Source: an uncultured Methanomicrobiales archaeon
GTDB taxonomy: Archaea > Thermoplasmatota > Thermoplasmata > Methanomassiliicoccales > Methanomethylophilaceae
DNA length: 5,465 nucleotides
Assembly (NCBI GenBank): GCA_946528255.1
Contig: CAMMYR010000056.1
Span: forward strand, 1 to 5,465
Reading direction: 5' to 3'
The notes under the pieces were generated by a model. That model was not told the origin of the DNA and did not search any database. It worked only from the letters and a program-made list of their open reading frames with translations. Made by a program: the position numbers and the translations under genes. Shown here piece after piece: positions 1-5,465 of the stretch (the stretch's first letter is position 1; the number at the start of each line of letters is the position of its first letter).

Positions 1-3000
1 TTCGACCCCGACGACCTGGTGGAGTGCGCCGTCATGTGCAGGGCCGCCCACCGCGGCGACGTCGACCGCGTCGGTATCCCCGAGAACTGCCTCGACGTGC
101 TCTCGCAGACCATAGTCGGCATGAGCCTGGACTCCAGATGGGAAGTGGAGGACGCATACAACCTGGTGAAGGGATCGTACTGCTACAGGAACCTCACCAG
201 GGAATCCTTCGACGAGGTCATCAGGTACCTCGGATCCAAGGACGGGTTCGAGGGCGTGTATTCCAAGATATGGTACGACGAGGAGGAGGGCCAGTTCGGG
301 AAGAAGAAGGGCTCCCGCATGATCTACTTCATGAACCTCGGGACCATCCCGGAGGAGGCCAATTACAGGGTCGTCACCAGCCACGGGACCGTTGCCGGTG
401 AATTATCCGAGAAGTTCGTGGAGAGGCTGTCCCCCAGGGACGTCTTCGTGCTCGGCGGCAGGTCCTTCGAATTCGTCAGGTCCAAGGGTATGACCGCTTA
501 TGTGAAGGAAGCCAACGGCAGGAAGCCCACCGTCCCCTCGTGGGCCGGCGAGATGCTCCCCAGGTCCTTCGACCTGTCCATGGACATCGCCGAGTTCAGG
601 AGGGAGATGTCCAGCCGCATCAACCAGGATGATGCTGAAGCCATAGAGGGCATATCCCAGGAGTTCGACGTGGACCGCGGATCCGCCAGGAGCATGCTGT
701 CCTATTTCAGGGAGCAGGAGGCCGTCGCCGGCTTCATCCCCGACGATAAGAAGCTGGCGGTCGAGGAGTACGTCGACCCGTCCGGCAACCAGAAGCTGGT
801 ATTCCACTTCCCCTTCGGGCGCAGGGTCAACGACGCCCTGTCCCGCGCTTACGCTTTCAGGCTCACCGGCATGACCGGAGCCAATGTCTCCGTTACGATC
901 TCCGACGACAGCTTCATGCTCGGCTGCCCCAGGACCATCGACCCGGCCGTGGTGCCGGGTCTGATCAAGGCCGACGAGCTGGACGCCATACTCAGGAAAT
1001 CCCTGAAGGATTCGGAGATCTTCAAGCTCAGGTTCAGGCACACCGCCGCCAGGAGCTTCATGATCCTCAGGAACTACATGGGCAAGCCCATATCCGTCAA
1101 CAGGCAGCAGGTCAGGTCCAGCTATCTGCTGGAGACCCTCGGCAGCATGGACGGGGTCCCCGTCATCGAGGAGACGTACAGGGAGGTCCTGGAGGACGAC
1201 ATGGACATCAAGAACGCCAAGTACGTCCTGGAGCAGATCGACTCCGGGAACATGACGGTCGATGTCATCAGATTCACCGGGACCCCGTCCCCGTTCGCCC
1301 ACTCCGCCATCCTGTCCGGATTCTCCGATATAGTGCTGATGGAGGACAGGTCCGCCCTGCTCAGGGAGCTGCACAGGAAGGTCCTGTACAGGGCGCTGGG
1401 AGACTCCGTCAGCGAGTTCGAGTTCACCGAGGACGCCGTCGTCCCATATTTCGCCCAGAAGCCGCCCAGGGTCATGTCCAAGGAGGACATACCGAAGCTG
1501 CTGGCCGTCACCGGCCCGCTGCAGGCCTTCAGGGAGCGCGGCAGGAACATATACACTTACACGGACGAGGACAGGAAGACCGTCGACGGATGGCTCAGGG
1601 AGCTCATGTCCGACGGTACGATCGGCACCGTGTTCATGGACGAGCCCTACGTGTGCCTCAGATCCGAGATGCCGTATTACAAGGCCGCCACCAGGAAGGA
1701 GAGGGAGCTCACCGACGTCGACTCCGCTGTGCTATCCAAGATCGCTCCGGAGGGCGTCACCATCAAGGAGGCCGCCTCCGCACTGGAAATAAGCGAGGAT
1801 GTCGCATTCAGGTCCATCAGGAAGCTGGAGTCCATGTACCTGGTCACCAGGCTGGACATCAACGGCAACAACGTCTGGAGGTTCATCCCCGCGGACATAC
1901 CGGATACCGAGCGCAACCCCGCGGTGGACCGCATCGTGCTGAGGCACCTGGAGTGCTTCGCGCCCGCCACCGTCCAGGAGGTTTCCTTCGCGCTGTCCAT
2001 CACCGAGGAGGATGCCAGGGCGTCCCTGGAATCCCTGGTGGAGGCCGGCGAGGTCTCCAAGGGCAGGTTCCTGATCTCCGAGAACGACCAGTACATGCTG
2101 AGGATCGACCACATGCGCCTCAGGGCCGGCAGGGACGATGTGTACGACTTCGAGACCATCGAGAAATACAGGCTCAGCAAGGGCGAGCACTTCGGCAGCA
2201 TAAGGGAGTTCTTCGAATTCTACGGCTCCGCCGGATCCGAGATCGACGTCTACCAGAGGGTGAGCGGATTCGACCTCGACGAGTGGTATTCCATGCGCGA
2301 ATCCGGAGAGCTGATGCTCGGAAGGTTCGTCAGGGGCAGGGTCAGGTACGTCCTCAGGGAGGAGGCCGACCGCTACGCCGCCCTCAGGAGGGACGAGACC
2401 CTCCCGGAGGACGCCGCCGTGCTGAACATGATAGACGGCATGGGCAAGGCCACACTCAGGCAGCTCCTGGCCGAGACCGGCTGGGACAAGGAGAAGCTCA
2501 AGGAGTCCATCATGCGCCTCGACAGGTCCCTCAAGGTGGTACGCACCTTCGAGGACAGGGAGGAATGGGGCACGGAGAACATCTACACCGTGTTCAGGCC
2601 CGGGACGCCCGAGGGCGACCCCAAGGAGGTCCTCGTGAAGAGGGCCGTCAGGGCCTACGGACCGATCCCGCTCATGGCCATGAGGTACATCGTGGACATC
2701 CCCCTGGAGGAGATCGAGGAGATATGCCAGAGGATCGGCGCGACGCAGATCATGGTCGGCGACGGCCACACCCCGATGGTCATGATGCAGGACGAGGTCC
2801 CGGCATTGGGGCATGTGGGCGAGATGGATACCCCCGTCAGGCTGCTCTCGCTGTTCGACCCGGACCTGGGCTCCAAGTGGGCCGAGATATCATCCCGCTA
2901 CGGCGACAAGTGGATCTACCCCCTGGTGAAGGGGAGCAACGTCATCGGCGCCATGGAGATCTGGGAGATGTCCGGGTGCATAGACGTCAGGTCCCTGGAT

Positions 3001-4197
3001 CTGGACGACCCCGCCATGCTCCCGGATGCGCTGGGCGCCCTGGACAGGTTCATGGGATTCTTCCGCGCCAAGGGCACCGACATAATCAGGATCAGGGAGG
3101 TCCTCGGCGTATCGGCCGAGGAGCTCGAACCGGATATAGCCGATCTCCTGAAGTCCGAGGAGTACGTGCTCGTCAACGGATTCTACGCCAAGGGCGACTT
3201 CGTGCCCTGGACCCTTTCCGAGTCCGAGATGATCAACTACATCCTCAACAGGCAGCGCATCGGCCGCTCCGGGAAGTACCAGACGGTATTGGAGGCCATC
3301 AGCAAGAGGGGATACATCCGCGGCGACCAGGAGCTCATGACCCGCGTGGCCGAGAAGACCTCGGTGAAGAAGCAGATGGAGAAGGGAAACATGGTCAAGA
3401 TGACCCTGTGCCCCTCGTTCCAGGGATTCACGGATCTGGCGCACAGCGGCGTGTTCAGGGCCGAGAAGGGATACGTCCCGGAGGGCAACGCAGCCACCAT
3501 CGCCAAGATCATCATGGAGCGCCAGCCCGTGTCCAAGAAGGACATCGTCTCCAACTCCCCGCTGTCCGAGAACGCCACATCCGAGGCGGTATCGGAGATG
3601 ATCCACAACTCCTACGTCTACCAGGATTCGGACTCGATGTTCAACATCGTTCCGGACAACGGCATGAGCCAGTACGAAGCCGTCCTGGAGATCATGAGGA
3701 TGCACTTCAGGGACTTCGGCGTGTTCAGGGCCGAGACCCTTTCCAGCTTCGTCGACAGCAGGATGTCCGTGGTCAGGAGGGCGCTCAGGGACCTGGAGAA
3801 GGAGGGCTTCATCAAGAAGGGATACTTCCTGGAGGGCGACTCGGTCCTCAGGTGGATGATCGCCGAGGACGTGGGCAAGGCCCCGCCGAGGTTCATCAGC
3901 TCCTTCATCCTCAACTCCCAGGACAACCTGCACATCTACATGCGCGACCACATCAAGTCCATGGTCGGGAGCACCAAATCAGTAGTGTTCAGCGGCCCCA
4001 AGATCATCGGGTCCTTCAAGGGCAAGATCTGCGCCTCCGGCGTGAAGATCGAGGAATTCGAGGGCGATGACCGCGCCATGCGCATCATGAAGGAGGCCGG
4101 ACAGTCTGTCGGAATGAGGCTTGACAGTGCCAGACAGCGCGAGGACGACGATTGGGACGTCTCCGAATTCTATACCAAGGTGAACCCGGGCGCTTAA
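1..4197 (+). CDS. lhr: Lhr-family large ATP-dependent helicase with long winged-helix C-terminal extension (5'-partial)
   Basis: The frame is open from base 1 to a TAA at 4195-4197, giving 1398 visible residues (numbered here from base 1). The true start and the RecA motor with the helicase motifs lie upstream, and the GTG at 19 is not a credible start because conserved Lhr sequence precedes it. Seen: the post-motor segment DDLVECAV and IPENCLDVLSQ; the beta-barrel core with GKKKGSR and NLGTIP (residues 100-120); TVPSW and GEMLPRSFDLS (175-195); then the archaeal Lhr block RFRHTAARS, ETYREVLEDDMD and PSPFAH...SDIVLMEDR, ending near residue 462. Family knowledge: Lhr proteins are 3'-5' helicases/translocases linked to DNA repair. 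The remaining ~930 residues hold several winged-helix-like units (about 570-630, 639-703, 730-790, 801-867, 874-935, 1163-1218, 1227-1290) and two related beta modules (about 948-1024 and 1303-1376), followed by an acidic tail. The extension resembles the CTD of long bacterial Lhr and the AlkZ/YcaQ fold by motif memory only. The family call is firm; the extension's function is unknown. Confidence 0.9.
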   Translation, partial: FDPDDLVECAVMCRAAHRGDVDRVGIPENCLDVLSQTIVGMSLDSRWEVEDAYNLVKGSYCYRNLTRESFDEVIRYLGSKDGFEGVYSKIWYDEEEGQFGKKKGSRMIYFMNLGTIPEEANYRVVTSHGTVAGELSEKFVERLSPRDVFVLGGRSFEFVRSKGMTAYVKEANGRKPTVPSWAGEMLPRSFDLSMDIAEFRREMSSRINQDDAEAIEGISQEFDVDRGSARSMLSYFREQEAVAGFIPDDKKLAVEEYVDPSGNQKLVFHFPFGRRVNDALSRAYAFRLTGMTGANVSVTISDDSFMLGCPRTIDPAVVPGLIKADELDAILRKSLKDSEIFKLRFRHTAARSFMILRNYMGKPISVNRQQVRSSYLLETLGSMDGVPVIEETYREVLEDDMDIKNAKYVLEQIDSGNMTVDVIRFTGTPSPFAHSAILSGFSDIVLMEDRSALLRELHRKVLYRALGDSVSEFEFTEDAVVPYFAQKPPRVMSKEDIPKLLAVTGPLQAFRERGRNIYTYTDEDRKTVDGWLRELMSDGTIGTVFMDEPYVCLRSEMPYYKAATRKERELTDVDSAVLSKIAPEGVTIKEAASALEISEDVAFRSIRKLESMYLVTRLDINGNNVWRFIPADIPDTERNPAVDRIVLRHLECFAPATVQEVSFALSITEEDARASLESLVEAGEVSKGRFLISENDQYMLRIDHMRLRAGRDDVYDFETIEKYRLSKGEHFGSIREFFEFYGSAGSEIDVYQRVSGFDLDEWYSMRESGELMLGRFVRGRVRYVLREEADRYAALRRDETLPEDAAVLNMIDGMGKATLRQLLAETGWDKEKLKESIMRLDRSLKVVRTFEDREEWGTENIYTVFRPGTPEGDPKEVLVKRAVRAYGPIPLMAMRYIVDIPLEEIEEICQRIGATQIMVGDGHTPMVMMQDEVPALGHVGEMDTPVRLLSLFDPDLGSKWAEISSRYGDKWIYPLVKGSNVIGAMEIWEMSGCIDVRSLDLDDPAMLPDALGALDRFMGFFRAKGTDIIRIREVLGVSAEELEPDIADLLKSEEYVLVNGFYAKGDFVPWTLSESEMINYILNRQRIGRSGKYQTVLEAISKRGYIRGDQELMTRVAEKTSVKKQMEKGNMVKMTLCPSFQGFTDLAHSGVFRAEKGYVPEGNAATIAKIIMERQPVSKKDIVSNSPLSENATSEAVSEMIHNSYVYQDSDSMFNIVPDNGMSQYEAVLEIMRMHFRDFGVFRAETLSSFVDSRMSVVRRALRDLEKEGFIKKGYFLEGDSVLRWMIAEDVGKAPPRFISSFILNSQDNLHIYMRDHIKSMVGSTKSVVFSGPKIIGSFKGKICASGVKIEEFEGDDRAMRIMKEAGQSVGMRLDSARQREDDDWDVSEFYTKVNPGA
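2842..3072 (+). other. Beta-rich AlkZ/YcaQ-like module A within the Lhr extension
   Basis: This domain lies inside the helicase gene, at about residues 948-1024. It opens with LLSLFDP, which resembles the LLSPFDP signature of AlkZ/YcaQ (HTH_42) proteins. It continues with a hydrophobic strand, a glycine turn and VIGAMEIW, then SGCIDV and DDPAM. A winged-helix-like unit precedes it. AlkZ-type proteins unhook or excise damaged bases, and the E. coli Lhr C-terminal domain has been described as AlkZ-like. Whether this copy has catalytic residues cannot be judged from the sequence alone. Confidence 0.5.
3447..3466 (+). repeat. 20-bp direct repeat, copy 1, inside the helicase gene
   Basis: The 20 bases beginning cggcgtgttcagg are identical to 3717-3736, exactly 270 nt (90 codons) downstream and in the same frame. 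Both copies encode GVFRAE. The flanking sequence is not similar. It may be a remnant of a domain duplication, or a chance result of strong codon bias acting on a repeated hexapeptide. Confidence 0.8.
3717..3736 (+). repeat. 20-bp direct repeat, copy 2, inside the helicase gene
   Basis: This is the second exact copy of the repeat at 3447-3466. It encodes GVFRAE at the start of the winged-helix unit that precedes beta module B. Confidence 0.8.
3907..4128 (+). other. Beta-rich module B, a diverged second copy of module A
   Basis: This domain lies near the C-terminus of the helicase, at about residues 1303-1376. It starts with ILNSQDN, which sits where bacterial Lhr has its DPANPYG-like element. 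It continues with VVFSGPKIIGSF, then SGVKI and DDRAM. The spacing of key residues matches module A almost exactly: counting from the Asp, a Gly at +15, an IG pair at about +29, SG at +38/+39 and a DDxAM string at about +48. It follows a winged-helix unit resembling the one before the terminal domain of bacterial Lhr (RRALRDLEKEGFIKKGYF). The duplication is read from the sequence; the function is inferred. Confidence 0.5.
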
Positions 4198-4207
4198 ATT
4201 TAATACC
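4196..4207 (+). promoter_or_regulatory. TATA-like promoter element for the HTH regulator
   Basis: The stretch AAATTTAATACC is the only A/T-rich patch nearby. It begins within the helicase stop codon and lies in the 30-nt gap before the ATG at 4228. Its centre is about 26 nt before that ATG, the spacing expected if transcription starts at or next to the start codon (a leaderless archaeal transcript). No Shine-Dalgarno-like GGAGG is present. The surrounding TTAAATTTAA (4194-4203) is a perfect palindrome, so it could also be a chance A/T block. Confidence 0.55.
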
Positions 4208-4209
4208 TG

Positions 4210-5421
4210 TTAACCTATCCGTGCCGCATGAAGATGCCGTGCGAGCTCATAGTCTGGTATGTGCTGCCTACGATACGCAGGGAGATCGCCAAGGAGCTCG
4301 TCGGATCCTACGGGATGACGCAGGCGGAGGTGGCCAAGCGCTTCGGCGTCACAGACGCAGCCATATCCCAGTACCTCAGGAAGAAGAGGGGCGACAGCGC
4401 TGTCATCGAGAACAGCGCCGCCTACCCCGAGTTCCTGAGCGAGATCGAGCAGTCCTCCAAGAGGATCGCCGAGGAGGATGCCGATGTATCGGACGAGATA
4501 TGCAGGATCTGCGGATGCGTCAAGCAGATCGGGATGCTCGCCGAAATCTACGCGTTCCAGGGCGCGCAGGCGCCCGCGGGGATATGCCCCAGCGACCCCA
4601 AGGCGATCGAGCCGAAGCGATCGCTCGATGAAATCCGCGTGGTAGAGGAACTCCTGGGCGTACCCGGCGAATCTGCCGAACTTCTCCATCCCGTACTCCG
4701 AGACCGCCTTGTAGCTGCCCGTGATGCCGTACATGCGCTCCATGACCTTCTGGATGCGCACATCCACAGGGAAGGCGTTGAGATGGCCGAACCCGAATAT
4801 CGCAACGCAATCGGCCACCTTGGGGCCGACGCCCTTGATGCCCATCAGGGCCTCCACGCATTCATGGTAATCCAGGGACCGCATGCCCTCGGGGTCTATC
4901 TCGCCGTCCTCCACGCGCTGTGCCAGCTCTATGAACCTGCCTTCCCTGAAACCCAGCCTGCACTCGCCGATGCATTCGCATCCGTCGAGGATCTGCTTCG
5001 GCTCCGGGAAGGCGTGCCTCCCGCCGAGGTCGTCCCCGAAATGGTCGCAGACGGATTCCACCATCTTGCCTATGCGGGCGACGTTGGCGTTGGTCGCCAG
5101 GAGATACGTGGCGAGGCACTCCCAGGGCTCCTGCCTCAGTATCCTGAGCCCGGGGCATTTTGATGCCAGTGAGGCCACGTAGGGGTCGGCAGCGGATATC
5201 TCCGATATTATCAGATCCAGATCGTCGTCACCGCCCAGGTACCTCCGGACATAGGAGGACCTCTCGGTCCCCGAGACCTCGATGCGGCCGCCGGAGTGCC
5301 TCATGCGGACGATCTCCCTGCCGAGGACTCCCTCCCACCATCCGTCATCCGTCTTGTGCCAGCGGTGCGCCTGACCGCAGCCCAGCGTCGGATCCAATGA
5401 GACATCGAGGTCTATGAACAT
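4210..5421 (-). CDS. ogg: OGG1-type 8-oxoguanine DNA glycosylase/AP lyase; C-terminal ~130 codons doubtful
   Basis: It is predicted to remove 8-oxoguanine from DNA and cut the abasic site by its lyase activity (base excision repair). Residues matching human OGG1 are visible: GQAHRW (16-21, with G16 for G42), N111-A-N113 and R116 for the NNN...R element that reads the opposite cytosine, LGFR with R159 for R204, and a helix-hairpin-helix GIKGVGPK with catalytic K201 (K249), C205 (C253) and D220 in PVDVR (D268). FAGYAQEFLY supplies Q256 and Y260 for Q315 and F319. One odd substitution is A112 for N150. The domain is complete by about residue 265 (near 4625), the usual family length. The frame nevertheless runs to a TAA at 4210-4212, and that last part is exactly antisense to the regulator gene and looks like no known domain. 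ATG 5421 is chosen because a TATA-like element sits 26 nt upstream; the frame is open to the window edge, with no earlier ATG, GTG or TTG visible. Confidence 0.88.
   Translation of the reverse strand: MFIDLDVSLDPTLGCGQAHRWHKTDDGWWEGVLGREIVRMRHSGGRIEVSGTERSSYVRRYLGGDDDLDLIISEISAADPYVASLASKCPGLRILRQEPWECLATYLLATNANVARIGKMVESVCDHFGDDLGGRHAFPEPKQILDGCECIGECRLGFREGRFIELAQRVEDGEIDPEGMRSLDYHECVEALMGIKGVGPKVADCVAIFGFGHLNAFPVDVRIQKVMERMYGITGSYKAVSEYGMEKFGRFAGYAQEFLYHADFIERSLRLDRLGVAGAYPRGRLRALERVDFGEHPDLLDASADPAYLVRYIGILLGDPLGGLLDLAQELGVGGAVLDDSAVAPLLPEVLGYGCVCDAEALGHLRLRHPVGSDELLGDLPAYRRQHIPDYELARHLHAARIG
4228..5163 (+). CDS. Archaeal HTH (XRE-like) transcriptional regulator; only the first ~130 codons are supported
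   Basis: The protein starts MKMPCELIVWYVLP, typical of small archaeal predicted regulators (COG2522-like, usually about 120-130 residues). A helix-turn-helix spans residues 30-55, from MTQAEVAKRFGV to SQYLRKKRG. A cysteine cluster C92-x2-C95-x-C97, with C120 further on, could bind metal or form a redox sensor; C5 is also present. The ATG at 4228 fits the upstream TATA-like element, and a second ATG at 4234 is possible. Family-like sequence ends near GICPSDPKA (about 4605). The frame then stays open to a TGA at 5161-5163, but that part is the exact antisense of the glycosylase gene and is probably not real protein. Stops in the other two frames occur at 4629-4631 (TGA) and 4643-4645 (TAG), so a one-base error near 4590-4625 would give a normal 134-139-residue product. 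Its target is unknown; it lies 31 nt after the helicase. Confidence 0.7.
   Translation: MKMPCELIVWYVLPTIRREIAKELVGSYGMTQAEVAKRFGVTDAAISQYLRKKRGDSAVIENSAAYPEFLSEIEQSSKRIAEEDADVSDEICRICGCVKQIGMLAEIYAFQGAQAPAGICPSDPKAIEPKRSLDEIRVVEELLGVPGESAELLHPVLRDRLVAARDAVHALHDLLDAHIHREGVEMAEPEYRNAIGHLGADALDAHQGLHAFMVIQGPHALGVYLAVLHALCQLYEPAFPETQPALADAFASVEDLLRLREGVPPAEVVPEMVADGFHHLAYAGDVGVGRQEIRGEALPGLLPQYPEPGAF
4606..4629. repeat. Short inverted repeat where the convergent genes meet
   Basis: The arms ATCGAGC (4606-4612) and GCTCGAT (4623-4629) are perfect 7-bp reverse complements separated by 10 nt. The palindrome GCGATCGC (4617-4624) overlaps the right arm. The repeat lies at the point where recognisable regulator sequence ends on one strand and recognisable glycosylase sequence ends on the other. 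There is no T-run on either side, so a terminator is not supported. It could be a structure prone to sequencing or assembly error, or a deletion scar. Confidence 0.6.
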
Positions 5422-5443
5422 CGGCTGTCCAATCGCTATTCGG

Positions 5444-5451
5444 GATAAACC
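5444..5451 (-). promoter_or_regulatory. TATA-like promoter element for the glycosylase gene
   Basis: Read on the minus strand, GGTTTATC is centred about 26 nt before the ATG at 5421. This is the same spacing seen before the regulator and again suggests a leaderless transcript. No Shine-Dalgarno-like sequence lies between it and the ATG. Confidence 0.5.
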
Positions 5452-5460
5452 GATATCGGT
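5449..5460. promoter_or_regulatory. 12-bp perfect palindrome at the glycosylase promoter, possible operator
   Basis: ACCGATATCGGT is a perfect 12-bp palindrome that overlaps the upstream edge of the TATA-like element, where archaeal TFB contacts the BRE. A dimeric regulator bound here would be well placed to block or recruit the transcription machinery. No second copy was noticed in the window, so the operator role is a guess. Confidence 0.3.
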
Positions 5461-5465
5461 CCTCG

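Noticed and set aside
403..1374. Long minus-strand open frame opposite the helicase (323 codons)
   Set aside because: The translation is low in complexity (Gly, Val, Leu, Asp, His repeats) with no motif. It is a shadow of the conserved Lhr core on the other strand.
1732..2814. Long minus-strand open frame (360 codons)
   Set aside because: It has the same composition as the other antisense shadows and no recognisable domain or promoter.
2890..3951. Long minus-strand open frame (353 codons)
   Set aside because: It is an antisense shadow of the Lhr extension, with biased composition and no recognisable domain.
1590..4070. Long plus-strand open frame (826 codons) inside the helicase gene
   Set aside because: It is in a different frame from the helicase, is dominated by Arg, Gly, His and Gln, and shows no domain. 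It is a by-product of GC-rich codon bias.
4606..4629. Inverted repeat as a bidirectional terminator
   Set aside because: No T-rich tract follows it on either strand, and the 7-bp stem with a 10-nt loop is weak. It is kept only as a repeat.
4152..4631. Plus-strand open frame overlapping the helicase end and the regulator (159 codons)
   Set aside because: It is out of frame with the conserved HTH regulator and Arg-rich without motifs. Only its stop (4629-4631) is of interest, as a possible true end for the regulator.
4520..4645. Amber (TAG) read-through as pyrrolysine, considered because the likely host group uses it
   Set aside because: Neither the regulator frame nor the glycosylase frame contains an in-frame TAG. 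The TAG codons here are in other frames.

Overview
The window looks like chromosomal DNA from a GC-rich archaeon. A methanogen of the Methanomassiliicoccales type (Thermoplasmatota) is my best guess, made from memory of similar proteins. The evidence for an archaeon is the Lhr-family helicase core, a small archaeal-type HTH regulator, and two short promoter regions that each carry a TATA-like element about 26 nt before an ATG with no Shine-Dalgarno sequence. Codon third positions are strongly G/C and AGG is the favoured arginine codon. No mobile element, tRNA, rRNA or CRISPR array was seen.

Layout. Positions 1-4197 (+) hold the C-terminal 1398 residues of a very large Lhr-type (Ski2-like superfamily 2) helicase whose ATPase motor lies left of the window. 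The usual archaeal Lhr core ends near 1390. It is followed by about 930 more residues made of serial winged-helix-like units and two related beta-rich modules, an arrangement that recalls the C-terminal domain of long bacterial Lhr and the AlkZ/YcaQ (HTH_42) fold. A 30-nt gap with a promoter leads to a short HTH regulator starting at 4228 (+). From the right edge, an OGG1-type 8-oxoguanine DNA glycosylase/lyase runs leftwards from 5421 (-), with its own TATA-like element near 5444-5451.

The regulator and glycosylase converge tail to tail and their codons are in exact antisense register. Neither frame has a stop where its recognisable domain ends. The regulator frame stays open to 5163, across most of the glycosylase, and the glycosylase frame stays open to 4210, across all of the regulator. 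The recognisable domains meet at about 4605-4642, where there is a short inverted repeat. A single one-base error there would give both genes ordinary lengths, so this may be a sequencing or assembly fault, a deletion of the intergenic stop codons, or a real read-through overlap.

The helicase and the glycosylase both point to DNA maintenance. The regulator starts 31 nt after the helicase on the same strand but has its own promoter-like sequence. Any functional link among the three genes is inference from adjacency.
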